A stretch of 64,000 nucleotides of DNA, from NCBI GenBank assembly GCA_003576695.1, contig QOZQ01000004.1:248001-312000 (forward strand), written 5' to 3'. How positions within the stretch are numbered: position 1 is the stretch's first letter; every line of letters begins with the position of its first letter. The position numbers and the translations under genes are program-made. The notes under the pieces were generated by a model that was not told the DNA's origin, searched no databases, and saw only the letters and a list, made by a program, of their open reading frames with translations. Below are positions 55,081 to 64,000 of this stretch, piece after piece. The DNA comes from Taklimakanibacter lacteus. GTDB taxonomy: Bacteria; Pseudomonadota; Alphaproteobacteria; Rhizobiales; Aestuariivirgaceae.

Positions 55081-56232
55081 ATGAGCACTGCCCCACATGT
55101 CATCGTGATCGGCGCCGGATCGCTCGGCCTGTGCGCGGCCACAAGCCTTGCCGACCAGGGCGCCCGAGTGACCGTCCTCGATGCGCAAGCGATCGCGTCG
55201 GGCTCCACCGGCCGCTCGGTCGGCGTCGTCGGCACGCAGTTCACCAACCCTCTCGACATTCTCCTGCGCCGCCATGCGATGGCCTGCTTCAGAAAGTGGG
55301 AGGGCCAGGGGCTTGCCTTCCATCCTATCGGCTATCTCCGCCTGGCGCGAACCGCGGCACAAATGCATCTGTTCCGGCAATCGCAACCGATGCGGGCGGA
55401 GGCCGGCTTCCGCTCGCGGCTTTATGAGGCGCATGAGCTCAGCCAGCTTGTGCCGCATCTGGACGTGACGGGGATCGCCGGCGGCAGCTTCGGGCCCGAT
55501 GACGGCTTTCTCGACCCGCATGAGCTTTGCATGTTCCTGGGCGAGAAGCTGCGTGTGCAGGGCGGCAAGATCCATCAGTTCTGCAAGGTCGAGGATATCA
55601 GCCGGCGCAGCGGCGGCTATCGGGTAATGACGAGCAAGGGCGCATTCGAGGGCGATATGGTGGTGAATGCGGCGGGCGCCTGGGCGCCGCGGATCGCCGC
55701 GCTGTTCGGCCAGGCGCTTCATGTGCGGGGCGAACGGCACGAGGCGGTGAGAATCCTGCTCGACCGGCCGCTCGACTACACGATGCCGATGGTGATGGAC
55801 CTGGTGAATGGCGAGGGGAGCGGCCTGAACTTCCGGCATGACAGGCCTTGCGAGCTCATTGCGGAAATCCACAAGGTCGATTCAAGCGGGCCTGAGGATC
55901 CGGATGCCTATAACGACCAGTGCGACGAGGCTTCGAAGATCCATCTGGCCGAGCTTCTGCTCGAGCGCCTGCCGGAGCTTCCGGGGGCGCGACTTGGGCG
56001 AGGCTGGGCCGGGCTCTATCCCGTGACGGCGGATCATCGTCCCTTTGTGGGACCGATCGATGCGGCGGAACCCGGACTGGTCACCGCGGCGGGTGCGGGA
56101 GGATATGGCATCCAGCTGGCACCGGTGATCGGCCAGATCGCCGCCGACTGGGCGTTGCATGGCGCGCCCGTCTCGGTGCCGGGCACGGAAGGGCTCGCGC
56201 CTTCGCCCGCCCGCAATGTGGCCTTCTCTTGA
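55081..56232 (+). CDS. FAD-dependent oxidoreductase (DAO / sarcosine-oxidase-like)
   Basis: 383 residues. FAD-binding GAGSLGLCAATSLADQGARV starts at residue 11, with the acidic end of the second strand in VTVLDAQ and the C-terminal GAGGYGIQLAPVIGQIAADW closing the FAD site. GSTGRSVGVVG near residue 40 is the active-site entry of the D-amino-acid oxidase superfamily. It oxidises a secondary or primary amine such as an N-methyl or D-amino acid. Substrate unknown. It starts just after the strong terminator at 55011 and stands alone. Confidence 0.85.
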   Translation: MSTAPHVIVIGAGSLGLCAATSLADQGARVTVLDAQAIASGSTGRSVGVVGTQFTNPLDILLRRHAMACFRKWEGQGLAFHPIGYLRLARTAAQMHLFRQSQPMRAEAGFRSRLYEAHELSQLVPHLDVTGIAGGSFGPDDGFLDPHELCMFLGEKLRVQGGKIHQFCKVEDISRRSGGYRVMTSKGAFEGDMVVNAAGAWAPRIAALFGQALHVRGERHEAVRILLDRPLDYTMPMVMDLVNGEGSGLNFRHDRPCELIAEIHKVDSSGPEDPDAYNDQCDEASKIHLAELLLERLPELPGARLGRGWAGLYPVTADHRPFVGPIDAAEPGLVTAAGAGGYGIQLAPVIGQIAADWALHGAPVSVPGTEGLAPSPARNVAFS

Positions 56233-56296
56233 TCGGCGCAACGCCGGCCGGATCGCCATGGAACAAAAAGCGGTCGGCGGACGTTCTAACCGATTG

Positions 56297-56505
56297 ATGA
56301 AGGCAAAACGAAAGTTCGATCCGAAAACCCTGCGCGTTGACGATCAAATTGCGAGGGCACGCAAGCTTGCCGCCATTTCAGTGCCCATGGTGGCCGAGCT
56401 TTATCTCTCCCACATCGAATTCTGCGAAGCGAAGCAGCCGAAACACCACCCCAGATCGCGACCAGCGCGGCAGTGGCCATCGCGCAGAAGCTGAAGAGCC
56501 GCTGA
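56297..56505 (+). pseudogene. Small helical protein gene with probable frameshift
   Basis: From ATG 56297 the frame reads MKAKRKFDPKTLRVDDQIAR and continues IEFCEAKQPKHH, then enters an Arg/Pro-rich stretch and stops at 56494. One base more in the CCCC run near 56450 would instead give QIATSAAVAIAQKLKSR and a stop at 56505, a far more protein-like end. A real frameshift or a sequence error in the run is likely. Function unknown; short and basic. Confidence 0.4.
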
Positions 56506-56534
56506 AAATTTATTGTGACTTCCTGGCGGCGCAG

Positions 56535-56837
56535 CTATTCGCTGCCTGTCCCTTCCACCGCCATGCCGACGAACTTGCCTGCCGTATCGAAGGAGCAGTG
56601 GAAGGCCCGCTTGCCATTGGCGCCCTGATCGGCGGTGCCGGAGACGGAGAAATTGCCGTCGGCTTCGGTGGCCTTCTTCACCTTCACCTTGTTCGGCTTG
56701 AGCGCGAAGGTGTCGAGCGCCACCTTGAAGCAGTAATTCGGCATGTCCTTGGGACGAACCGGCTCTTCCTGGGCGATGGCCGACCCGCATATCATGCCGG
56801 CCGAAAGAAATACGAAGATGGTGTGACGAGGCCTCAT
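56535..56837 (-). CDS. Small exported protein of unknown function
   Basis: 100 residues from ATG 56837. Signal peptide RPRHTIFVFLSAGMICGSAI. The mature part contains MPNYCFKVALDTFALKPNKV, VSGTADQGANGKRAFHCSFD and ends in FVGMAVEGTGSE, with two cysteines placed to form one disulfide. No known motif. Such short proteins occur widely in this order. It stands between the damaged small gene and the REP element at 56924. Confidence 0.65.
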   Translation of the reverse strand: MRPRHTIFVFLSAGMICGSAIAQEEPVRPKDMPNYCFKVALDTFALKPNKVKVKKATEADGNFSVSGTADQGANGKRAFHCSFDTAGKFVGMAVEGTGSE

Positions 56838-56923
56838 TTGAAATCCCTGTTTGCCGCTGACTTCCAAGGCACGAACGCTGACTGCGTATTAAAGCGCCGT
56901 ACGGCGCTCCAGCTTTATTTAGC

Positions 56924-56994
56924 GCATCGGATTGTCCCAAAAACCGCTTCGCATGGCCGGGTCAAGCCCGGCCACAAGCTTTTTGGTCCGATGC
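56924..56994. repeat. REP-like palindromic element (gcatcgg type)
   Basis: GCATCGG and GGTCCGATGC ends bracket CAAAAACC and TTTTTGG partners, with a GGCCGGGTCAAGCCCGGCC hairpin in the middle. Just upstream at 56893-56908 is the 16-bp perfect palindrome AGCGCCGTACGGCGCT. Confidence 0.75.
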
Positions 56995-57060
56995 TCCAAG
57001 CATAACTTCCCGCCCATGCGCCCAGCAAGCCCATCTCATGCGGGAGCTGAGGCTCAAACG

Positions 57061-57092
57061 AAAAAAGTCCGCCCGGATTATCCGGGCGGACT
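57061..57092 (-). terminator. Intrinsic terminator of ohr
   Basis: AGTCCGCCCGG pairs with CCGGGCGGACT, followed on the minus strand by six Ts. It lies 21 bp past the ohr stop codon. Confidence 0.85.
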
Positions 57093-57112
57093 CCTGAATG
57101 GCCCATGAACGC

Positions 57113-57532
57113 TCAGACGACCGTGGTCGTGACCTGGATATTGCCCCTGGTAGCGTGGCTATAGGGACACACGACATGCGCTTTCGTGACCAGATCCTCG
57201 GCCTTGGCCTTGTCGATGCCGGGCAGGCTCACTTCAAGTGCCACGGTGAGGCCGAAGCCCTGCTTGTCGTCGCGCTCGCCGATGCCGACATTGGCCGACA
57301 CTTTGGCGTCGTCGGAAACCTTGATCTTCTCCTTGCCGGCGACGAATTTGAGGGCGCCCAGATAGCAGGCGGAATAGCCGACCGAGAAAAGCTGCTCCGG
57401 ATTGGTGCCGTTGCCGGTTCCGCCCATTTCCTTAGGGACCGACAAGGTGACGTCGACCTTGCCGTCATCGGTGCGACCCTTGCCGTCGCGACCGCCGGTT
57501 GCGCTGCCATGCGCGGTGTAATCAACTTTCAT
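57113..57532 (-). CDS. ohr: Organic hydroperoxide resistance protein (Ohr/OsmC family)
   Basis: 139 residues from ATG 57532, preceded by AGGAGGT. The two reactive cysteines are Cys56 in LFSVGYSACYLGALKFVAG and Cys122 in HVVCPYSHATRGN. Spacing and length fit Ohr rather than OsmC. It reduces organic hydroperoxides in the cytoplasm using lipoylated proteins. The usual regulator OhrR is not adjacent. A terminator follows. Stands alone, downstream of a DMT exporter gene on the same strand (34 bp). Confidence 0.92.
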   Translation of the reverse strand: MKVDYTAHGSATGGRDGKGRTDDGKVDVTLSVPKEMGGTGNGTNPEQLFSVGYSACYLGALKFVAGKEKIKVSDDAKVSANVGIGERDDKQGFGLTVALEVSLPGIDKAKAEDLVTKAHVVCPYSHATRGNIQVTTTVV

Positions 57533-57566
57533 CGGGAGACCTCCTTCTTTTTGAGGGCGAACTATC

Positions 57567-58463
57567 TCATGCCGTCCGCCGGCTCGCAATCGCGACACCC
57601 GTCGCCGCAATGGCCATGCCGAGCCAGGCCAGAGGCGGCATCGCCTCGCCGAGGATCGGCCAGGCCATCAGCGCCGACACGGGCGGCACCAGATAAAAGA
57701 GCGACGACACGCGCGACACCTCGCCCAGGCGGATCATGGCGAGCAGCAGCGTCATCGAGATGAGCGAATTGCCGATGACGAGATAAGCGAGCGCCACCTG
57801 GAACTCGGGCGATGTCCAGTCGACCGTCAAGGTCTCCAGCAGGAGCGCCAGCGGCAATGTCGATGCAAGACCCGCCGCATACTGGATCATGTTCGACACG
57901 ACAGGGTGATGATGGCTGCCGAAGCGCTTCTCCCAGAGCGTGCCGGCGGTGATGCCGAGGAGGCCGCCAATGGAGCACAGGACTCCGAGGATGCTCTCGG
58001 TCGCGATGGCGGAGCGGGCGAGGATGACGGTCGCGGCCCCGGCAAGGCCGAGCACCAGGCCCAGCCAGCGCAGGGCGCTCACTCTTTCGCGCGCGAAATA
58101 GGGCGCGATGAGCCCGACCAGAATCGGTTGCAGGCAGACGATGATGGCGACCGTGCCGGAAGCGGCGCCCAGGTTGAACGCCAGATAGCACATGCCGAAA
58201 TAGACGCCCTGGATGAGGAAGCCGACAAAGGCGATGTGGAACCATTGGGACAAACGGCGCGGCCAATCGGGTTTCAATATGAGCGCCAGGGGAGCGAGCA
58301 CGACAAGCACGACGGCATAGCGCAAAGCGAGGAAGGTCAAGGGCTCGGCATGCCTGATGCCGAGCTTGGCGATGCTGAAGCCGCCCGACCACAGAACGAG
58401 AAAGATGGCGGGCGCCAGCAGCAGCCAGAGAGGGCGGCCCGAGGCCGGCGCTGCCCCGCTCAT
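57567..58463 (-). CDS. EamA/DMT-family transporter
   Basis: 298 residues, ten membrane helices in two EamA halves. FLVLWSGGFSIAKLGIRHAE marks the first helix, VGFLIQGVYFGMCYLAFNLG the fourth, and VPPVSALMAWPILGEAMPPL the typical helix eight to nine. Substrate unknown; many members export amino acids or metabolites. The ATG overlaps the stop of a short gene fragment upstream (58460-58582). ohr follows 34 bp later on the same strand. Confidence 0.88.
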   Translation of the reverse strand: MSGAAPASGRPLWLLLAPAIFLVLWSGGFSIAKLGIRHAEPLTFLALRYAVVLVVLAPLALILKPDWPRRLSQWFHIAFVGFLIQGVYFGMCYLAFNLGAASGTVAIIVCLQPILVGLIAPYFARERVSALRWLGLVLGLAGAATVILARSAIATESILGVLCSIGGLLGITAGTLWEKRFGSHHHPVVSNMIQYAAGLASTLPLALLLETLTVDWTSPEFQVALAYLVIGNSLISMTLLLAMIRLGEVSRVSSLFYLVPPVSALMAWPILGEAMPPLAWLGMAIAATGVAIASRRTA

Positions 58464-58582
58464 TCAGCGCGCTTCCCGGCGAAGTGAATGCTTCGCCGAT
58501 GAGGATAGGCGTCAAGTGCCGCATCGGCGAAATCGGTGCCGACCTGCTTCAGGTCGTCAAAATACCAATCAGGTCTGGTCAT
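58460..58582 (-). pseudogene. N-terminal fragment of a methyltransferase gene
   Basis: 40 codons. MTRPDWYFDDLKQVGTDFAD is the recognisable N-terminal signature of a small SAM-dependent methyltransferase family of this order. After about 24 residues the frame runs into a copy of the REP-type GGCGAAGTG palindrome and ends. The rest of the gene is missing, so it has been truncated. Its stop overlaps the start of the DMT gene. Confidence 0.5.
58464..58502. repeat. Partial copy of the ggcgaagtg palindrome
   Basis: GCGCGCTTCCCGGCGAAGTG followed by AATGCTTCGCCG, similar to the first half of the element at 38517-38630. It cuts the methyltransferase fragment. Confidence 0.6.
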
Positions 58583-58661
58583 GGCGGCATGCTCGCAGAC
58601 GGGGAGGGGGTGAGCCAGAGCAGGGGGCGGGCGGATACCATGCGTAAGGCGCATGACGTTT

Positions 58662-58862
58662 GTTCCCTCGCCCTGCAAGCGAAGCGCAGCGGGGAGAGGG
58701 AAGGGGCCCGACGCGAAGCGTCGGGAAGGGTGAGGGGCAACGGGCGCTGCAGGTTTGCTTACTATCTGATTGAGACATCGCAAACGCGCTTCGACAGGCC
58801 CCTCACCCTCCCATTGCTTCGCAATGGGTCCCTCCCTCTCCCCGCTGAAGCGGGGCGAGGGG
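58662..58862. repeat. Mosaic inverted repeat (ccctcgcc/ggggagaggga type)
   Basis: The left part contains CAGCGGGGAGAGGGA and GGGTGAGGGGC, the right part the inverted GCCCCTCACCC and CCCTCTCCCCGCTG. Related to 52413-52572. It fills most of the 58583-58924 gap; the remaining 60 bp contain a possible TATAAT box at 58890. Confidence 0.75.
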
Positions 58863-58924
58863 ATATGTGCGTCGGCGTTCGGTTCACTATATAATGACCT
58901 GGATTGTGGTGAGGAGTGATGGCC

Positions 58925-59518
58925 ATGACGCGCATTGATCTGATGGTGTCGATCGCGCTCGGTGTCGGGCTGGCGGCGGCCGTGGGATTCCGCGTCTTCC
59001 TGCCGTTGCTCATCACCAGCATCGCCACCTATGGCGGCTACATCCCGGTCAGTAGCGGCTTCGAATGGCTGGGCTCGCCCGCCGCCATCATCATGCTGGG
59101 CGTGGCGGCGCTGGCCGAGGTGCTGGCTTATTACATTCCGGGCGTCGACAATCTCCTCGACACGATCGCTGCGCCGGCCGCCCTCATCGCCGGCACGCTG
59201 GTCTCGGCCGCCGTGATGGCCGATGTGCCGCCCCTCATCAAATGGACGGCGGCGGTGATCGCGGGCGGTGGTGCTGCCGGCATCACGCAAGGCGTCACCA
59301 CCATGATCCGGGCCAATTCGACCGTACTGACGGGGGGACTGGGCAACTCGGTCGTCGCCACAGGCGAGCTCGGCGGGGCGGCGCTCGTCTCGCTCCTCGC
59401 CCTTGCCGTACCCTTCGTGGCGCTGGGGCTCGTCATCCTGTTCTGCTGGTTCGCGGTCAGGACGATCAGGCGATTGCTGCGGCGGGGGCCCAAGCCGGAA
59501 GCCCAGGGAACAAGTTAA
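58925..59518 (+). CDS. DUF4126 membrane protein
   Basis: 197 residues from ATG 58925, eight bases after GAGGAG; ATG 58919 and GTG 58916 are alternatives. Four to five membrane helices: VSIALGVGLAAAVGFRVFLP, LGVAALAEVLAYYIPGVDNL, AAVIAGGGAAGITQGVTTMI and FVALGLVILFCWFAVRTIRR. The NLLDTIAAPAALIAGTLVSA and GGxxAGITQG segments are characteristic of DUF4126, a family of unknown role. A basic C-terminal tail follows the last helix. Stands alone ahead of brnTA. Confidence 0.85.
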   Translation: MTRIDLMVSIALGVGLAAAVGFRVFLPLLITSIATYGGYIPVSSGFEWLGSPAAIIMLGVAALAEVLAYYIPGVDNLLDTIAAPAALIAGTLVSAAVMADVPPLIKWTAAVIAGGGAAGITQGVTTMIRANSTVLTGGLGNSVVATGELGGAALVSLLALAVPFVALGLVILFCWFAVRTIRRLLRRGPKPEAQGTS

Positions 59519-59544
59519 ATCCCAAGCATTGCAGTCCAACCAGA

Positions 59545-59570
59545 ATGTATGTACAATATTGTACATACAT
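59545..59570. promoter_or_regulatory. Perfect 26-bp operator palindrome of brnTA
   Basis: Half-site ATGTATGTACAAT followed directly by its exact inverse ATTGTACATACAT. It ends nine bases before the BrnT start codon and overlaps the ribosome-site region. BrnA-type antitoxins bind such palindromes to repress their operon. Confidence 0.9.
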
Positions 59571-59579
59571 GGAGCTGAT

Positions 59580-59864
59580 GTGCGCTTCGAATGGGATTTT
59601 GAGAAGGCCAGAAGAAACCTGGCCAAACACGGCATCACTTTCGAGCTCGCTCAGCGCGTTTGGGATGATCCGTTGCATGTCGTCATTCCTGATCGGATCG
59701 AAGATGGAGAGCAACGATGGCATGCGATTGGTGCGGTCAGCGCAGTCGTCATCGTGGTTGTTGTTCATACCTACCCTGACGAAAACGATGCGAACCATGT
59801 GAGGATCATTGGCGCTCGAAAGGCGACATCGCATGAAAGGAGACGCTATGAAGAAGAAGTTTAG
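59580..59864 (+). CDS. brnT: BrnT-family toxin
   Basis: 94 residues from GTG 59580 with GGAG five bases upstream. RFEWDFEKARRNLAKHGITF and the C-terminal RIIGARKATSHERRRYEEE are the BrnT signature; BrnT is a RelE-fold ribonuclease that blocks translation when free. The key C-terminal Arg/Glu cluster is present, so it should be active. Its end overlaps the antitoxin start by 17 bp. Type II toxin-antitoxin pair of the toxin-first kind. Confidence 0.93.
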   Translation: MRFEWDFEKARRNLAKHGITFELAQRVWDDPLHVVIPDRIEDGEQRWHAIGAVSAVVIVVVVHTYPDENDANHVRIIGARKATSHERRRYEEEV

Positions 59865-60135
59865 CAAGGCGGAGCGCGATCTGCTTGCCAAGCTTGAAGC
59901 GCTGCCGGACTCTCAGATCGATACTGGAGACATTCCGGAAGCACCAGCCAAGAATTGGCGTCTAGCCCGGCGCGGCGATCTCTATAGGCCGACCAAACAG
60001 CCTGTTACTATTCGCATCGATGCCGATGTTCTTGCCTGGTTCAAAGAGAATGCGGAAGGCCAAGGCTATCAGACCGAAATCAATCGTGTGCTCCGGCACC
60101 ATGTAACTCGTGTCGAGAAGCGATCCGGACGATAG
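59848..60135 (+). CDS. brnA: BrnA-family antitoxin
   Basis: 95 residues from ATG 59848, preceded by AAAGGAG. The BrnA domain PVTIRIDADVLAWFKENAEG followed by GYQTEINRVLRHHV is a ribbon-helix-helix fold that binds DNA and neutralises BrnT. The N-terminal part (KNWRLARRGDLYRPTKQ) contacts the toxin. It should repress the operon through the 26-bp palindrome upstream. A 162-bp gap with no recognised element separates it from dnaG. Confidence 0.93.
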   Translation: MKKKFSKAERDLLAKLEALPDSQIDTGDIPEAPAKNWRLARRGDLYRPTKQPVTIRIDADVLAWFKENAEGQGYQTEINRVLRHHVTRVEKRSGR

Positions 60136-60297
60136 ATCTCAACAGCTTTTCCAGCGGAGATTTCCTTCTAATGCATTGTTTTATCTTTGTTATTTTTGAC
60201 GCGGGGGATTACTGCCGGTTTTGTGCCTATGGCCGTATCAAATACCGCTGAAACGTTGTCTGACTGAGTCCGTTGAAAGTAGCCGAGCCGCCCATAA

Positions 60298-62259
60298 ATG
60301 AAATTCTCGCCCACATTCCTCGATGAGATTCGCGCCCGCGTCTCGGCGTCATCCGTCGTGGGCCGCCAGGTGCAGTGGGACCGGCGCAAGTCCAATCCGG
60401 GACGTGGCGATCTGTGGGCCTGCTGCCCCTTCCACAACGAGAAGACGCCGTCCTTCCACGTCGATGACCGGAAAGGCCGCTATCACTGCTTCGGCTGCAA
60501 GGCCTCGGGCGACATCTTCACCTTCCTGACCGAAAAAGAAGGCCTGAGCTTCCCGGAAGCGGTGGAGCGGCTGGCGCAGGAAGCGGGCCTGCCGATGCCG
60601 CAGGTCTCGGAAGAAGACGAGCGGCGCGAGAAGCTGCGGACCACGCTCTATGACGTGATGGAGCTGGCGGCGAAGTTCTTCGAGGAAATGCTGCAATCGG
60701 CCAAGGGTGCCCGCGCCAGGGGCTATCTCGCCGATCGCGGGCTCAGCGTCGCGATCCAGCAGGAATTCCGCCTGGGCTTCGCGCCCGATGACCGCTCGGC
60801 CTTGCGCACCAGACTGGCCGACAAGGGCGTCACCGTCGAGCAGATGGCGGAAGCGGGGCTCGTCGTCACCGGCGATGACATTCCCGTCGCCTATGACCGC
60901 TTCCGCGACCGGGTGATGTTCCCGATCCGCGATCCCAGGGGGCGCGTCATCGCCTTTGGTGGCCGGGCGCTGTCCAAGGAGGCGCAGGCTAAATATCTCA
61001 ACTCGCCGGAGACGCCGCTCTTCCACAAGGGCTTCGTGCTCTACAATCTCGACAAGGCGCGCGGCCTCGCGCACCAGGCGGGCGAGATCGTCGCGGTCGA
61101 AGGCTATATGGATGCGATCGCACTGCATCGCGCTGGCCTCGGCCATGTGGTGGCGCCGCTCGGCACGGCCCTCACTTCCGACCAGTTGGCGCTTCTGTGG
61201 CGGATCGCGCCCTCTCCGACGCTGTGCTTCGATGGCGATGCGGCGGGCCTCAAGGCGGCCTATCGCGCGCTCGATCTGGCGCTGCCGCTGCTCAAGCCCG
61301 GCCATTCGCTCAAATTCGCCTTGCTGCCGGAAGGCCAGGACCCGGACGACCTTCTCAAGACGGAGGGACCGGAAGCGGTGAAGGCGGTGATCGCCGAGGC
61401 CCGGCCGCTGGCCGACATCCTATGGAACCGCGAGGCCGACCAGGCGCGAATCGACACACCCGACGGGCGGGCCTCCTTCGAGGTCAGGCTCTCCTCCCTG
61501 GTGCGCGAGATCGGCGATGAGACGGTGCGTAAATATTACGGCGAGGACTTCAAGGCGCGGCTCGCCCGCCATCTGGCTCCGCAAGGAGGGCCATCGCTCC
61601 GCGGCTTCGGGCGGGGGCGGACGAAATTCGTGCCCGCCAAACCGCTGCTCAGCGCAAGAAGAGGGCCCCGGGCACGGCCCTTGCCGCATGATTATTCCGC
61701 GCCCCCCAGCGAGGGGCTCAGGGCAAGTGCCCTGGCGCAGCGCAGCACGGTGCATGAGCAGGAGCGCCGGGAGCGGCTTTTACTCCTAGGAATCATCAAT
61801 CACCCCGAGCTTTTGCATGATTTTCTGGACGATTATGCCGCAGCGGAGTTCACTTCCCGCGAGCTTGACTCGATGAAGCGGCAAATCATAGATATGGCCG
61901 CCTTGGCGGAGGGTCTTGACGGACCGGCTGTCAAGGACCACTTGAAGACCCAAGGTTTTGGGCCGGTTCTGGCCCGCCTTGAAAGCCAGGCGGCACGTCT
62001 GAACGAATGGTTCCTGAACCCCGGTGCTGCGTCTGCGGACGCCCGGACAGCGCTTCGTCAGATGTTCGCACTGCACAGGAAAAGCGTAACTCTAGATCGG
62101 GAGCTCAAAGCTGCCGAGGCACAATTCGCCGCCGATCCGACGGAGGAGAAGCTCATCGCGTTGAACCAGATCCGCGAAGAGCTCAAATCCCACGCCGGAA
62201 TGGAAGCCCATATAGAGGGCTTCGGCGAGGCCTCGGGGCGCGACGCGCCTGCCTTCTAG
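60298..62259 (+). CDS. dnaG: DNA primase
   Basis: 653 residues. CHC2 zinc-binding domain with Cys43, His46, Cys64 and Cys67 in CCPFHNEKTPSFHVDDRKG and RYHCFGCKASGD. The TOPRIM core contains FGGRALSKEAQAKYLNSPET, IVAVEGYMDAIALHRAG and CFDGDAAGLKAA, with the metal-binding acidic residues. The C-terminal helicase-binding part (from about 460) is divergent as usual. It makes RNA primers for replication. Followed by rpoD after a 213-bp gap that carries two repeat copies. Confidence 0.98.
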   Translation: MKFSPTFLDEIRARVSASSVVGRQVQWDRRKSNPGRGDLWACCPFHNEKTPSFHVDDRKGRYHCFGCKASGDIFTFLTEKEGLSFPEAVERLAQEAGLPMPQVSEEDERREKLRTTLYDVMELAAKFFEEMLQSAKGARARGYLADRGLSVAIQQEFRLGFAPDDRSALRTRLADKGVTVEQMAEAGLVVTGDDIPVAYDRFRDRVMFPIRDPRGRVIAFGGRALSKEAQAKYLNSPETPLFHKGFVLYNLDKARGLAHQAGEIVAVEGYMDAIALHRAGLGHVVAPLGTALTSDQLALLWRIAPSPTLCFDGDAAGLKAAYRALDLALPLLKPGHSLKFALLPEGQDPDDLLKTEGPEAVKAVIAEARPLADILWNREADQARIDTPDGRASFEVRLSSLVREIGDETVRKYYGEDFKARLARHLAPQGGPSLRGFGRGRTKFVPAKPLLSARRGPRARPLPHDYSAPPSEGLRASALAQRSTVHEQERRERLLLLGIINHPELLHDFLDDYAAAEFTSRELDSMKRQIIDMAALAEGLDGPAVKDHLKTQGFGPVLARLESQAARLNEWFLNPGAASADARTALRQMFALHRKSVTLDRELKAAEAQFAADPTEEKLIALNQIREELKSHAGMEAHIEGFGEASGRDAPAF

Positions 62260-62275
62260 GGTTCGTCATGTTGGT

Positions 62276-62397
62276 TTGGCGCGTGATCTGATCGGAAAAC
62301 CGGTATCCACTTTTCCGGATCACGCGCATGGTTATGGGTTGGCGCGTGATCTGATCGGAAAACCGGTATCCACTTTTCCGGATCTCGCGCATGGTTA
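62276..62397. repeat. Tandem pair of dispersed repeats before rpoD
   Basis: Two 59-bp units (62276-62334 and 62339-62397) differ at one base. Each contains GATCGGAAAACCGGTATCCA and the inverted TTTTCCGGATC, the core shared with 4251-4352 and 16497-16598. They sit in the rpoD upstream region. Confidence 0.9.
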
Positions 62398-62472
62398 GGA
62401 ACAGGTTAACGGGCCGGCGGCTACAACCGCTCACGGCCCCGAATCAGTTGAGACGAGAAGGATAGGCGACGC

Positions 62473-64000
<1,528 letters not shown>

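Overview
The window reads as a chromosomal segment of an alphaproteobacterium, most likely order Hyphomicrobiales (Rhizobiales). Evidence: the lsrB/vtlR-type LysR gene, trxB and an Lrp gene lie together as in Sinorhizobium and Brucella; carA, yqeY, dnaG and rpoD lie in one neighbourhood; DUF992, DUF1127, BrnTA and Omp25-like genes are present; and short intergenic repeats with a shared ccggaaaaccggtatccac core, typical of this order, recur between genes. No phage, plasmid, IS element, CRISPR array, rRNA or tRNA was seen.

Layout. 1-5.7 kb: end of a DUF992 gene, an outer-membrane barrel protein, a cytoplasmic phosphoribosyltransferase/beta-propeller fusion divergent from a GT-B glycosyltransferase, and an adenylate-forming CoA-ligase-like enzyme. 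5.8-16.5 kb: EF-G paralogue, short MgtE, FecR plus CHASE2-adenylate cyclase, MsrP, LysE exporter, Rsm22. 16.6-24 kb: lsrB, trxB, lrp, benE, gpx, an Omp25-like protein, then a methyltransferase and a second adenylate-forming enzyme. 24-31.3 kb: a CRP-type regulator with a perfect CRP operator, a DUF1127 gene, a DOPA-dioxygenase-like gene, and four paralogous exported HEAT-repeat proteins in tandem downstream of greA. 31.5-41.4 kb: fatty acid desaturase, carB, small exported proteins, L,D-transpeptidase, and a MocR/DMT-exporter pair flanked by inverted 114-bp repeats. 41.4-51.3 kb: ECF sigma/RskA pair, amidase, a copper-handling operon (DUF2946-like, PepSY, PCuAC, SCO), ZntB, DUF695-RraB, carA, yqeY. 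51.5-64 kb: PfkB kinase with hxlB-hxlA, small exported and zinc-ribbon proteins, FAD oxidoreductase, ohr, DMT exporter, DUF4126, brnTA, dnaG and the start of rpoD.

The most unusual part is the HEAT array (25.3-30.8 kb). Its four proteins fall into two alternating types, and greA 3-prime sequence (coding tail or terminator) recurs inside it, which suggests that the array grew by duplication anchored on the end of greA. Other points worth following up are two intergenic candidate sRNAs with C-rich loops, a 27-bp box present three times upstream of small exported proteins and the sigma factor, the phosphoribosyltransferase-propeller fusion, and a compact ribulose-monophosphate-type cassette.

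Functional links inferred from context: the CHASE2 cyclase could supply cAMP to the CRP-like regulator; lsrB, trxB, gpx, msrP and ohr form a redox and peroxide defence theme; PCuAC, SCO and PepSY point to copper delivery to cytochrome oxidase. All calls come from reading the sequence and recognising families; no database search was possible.
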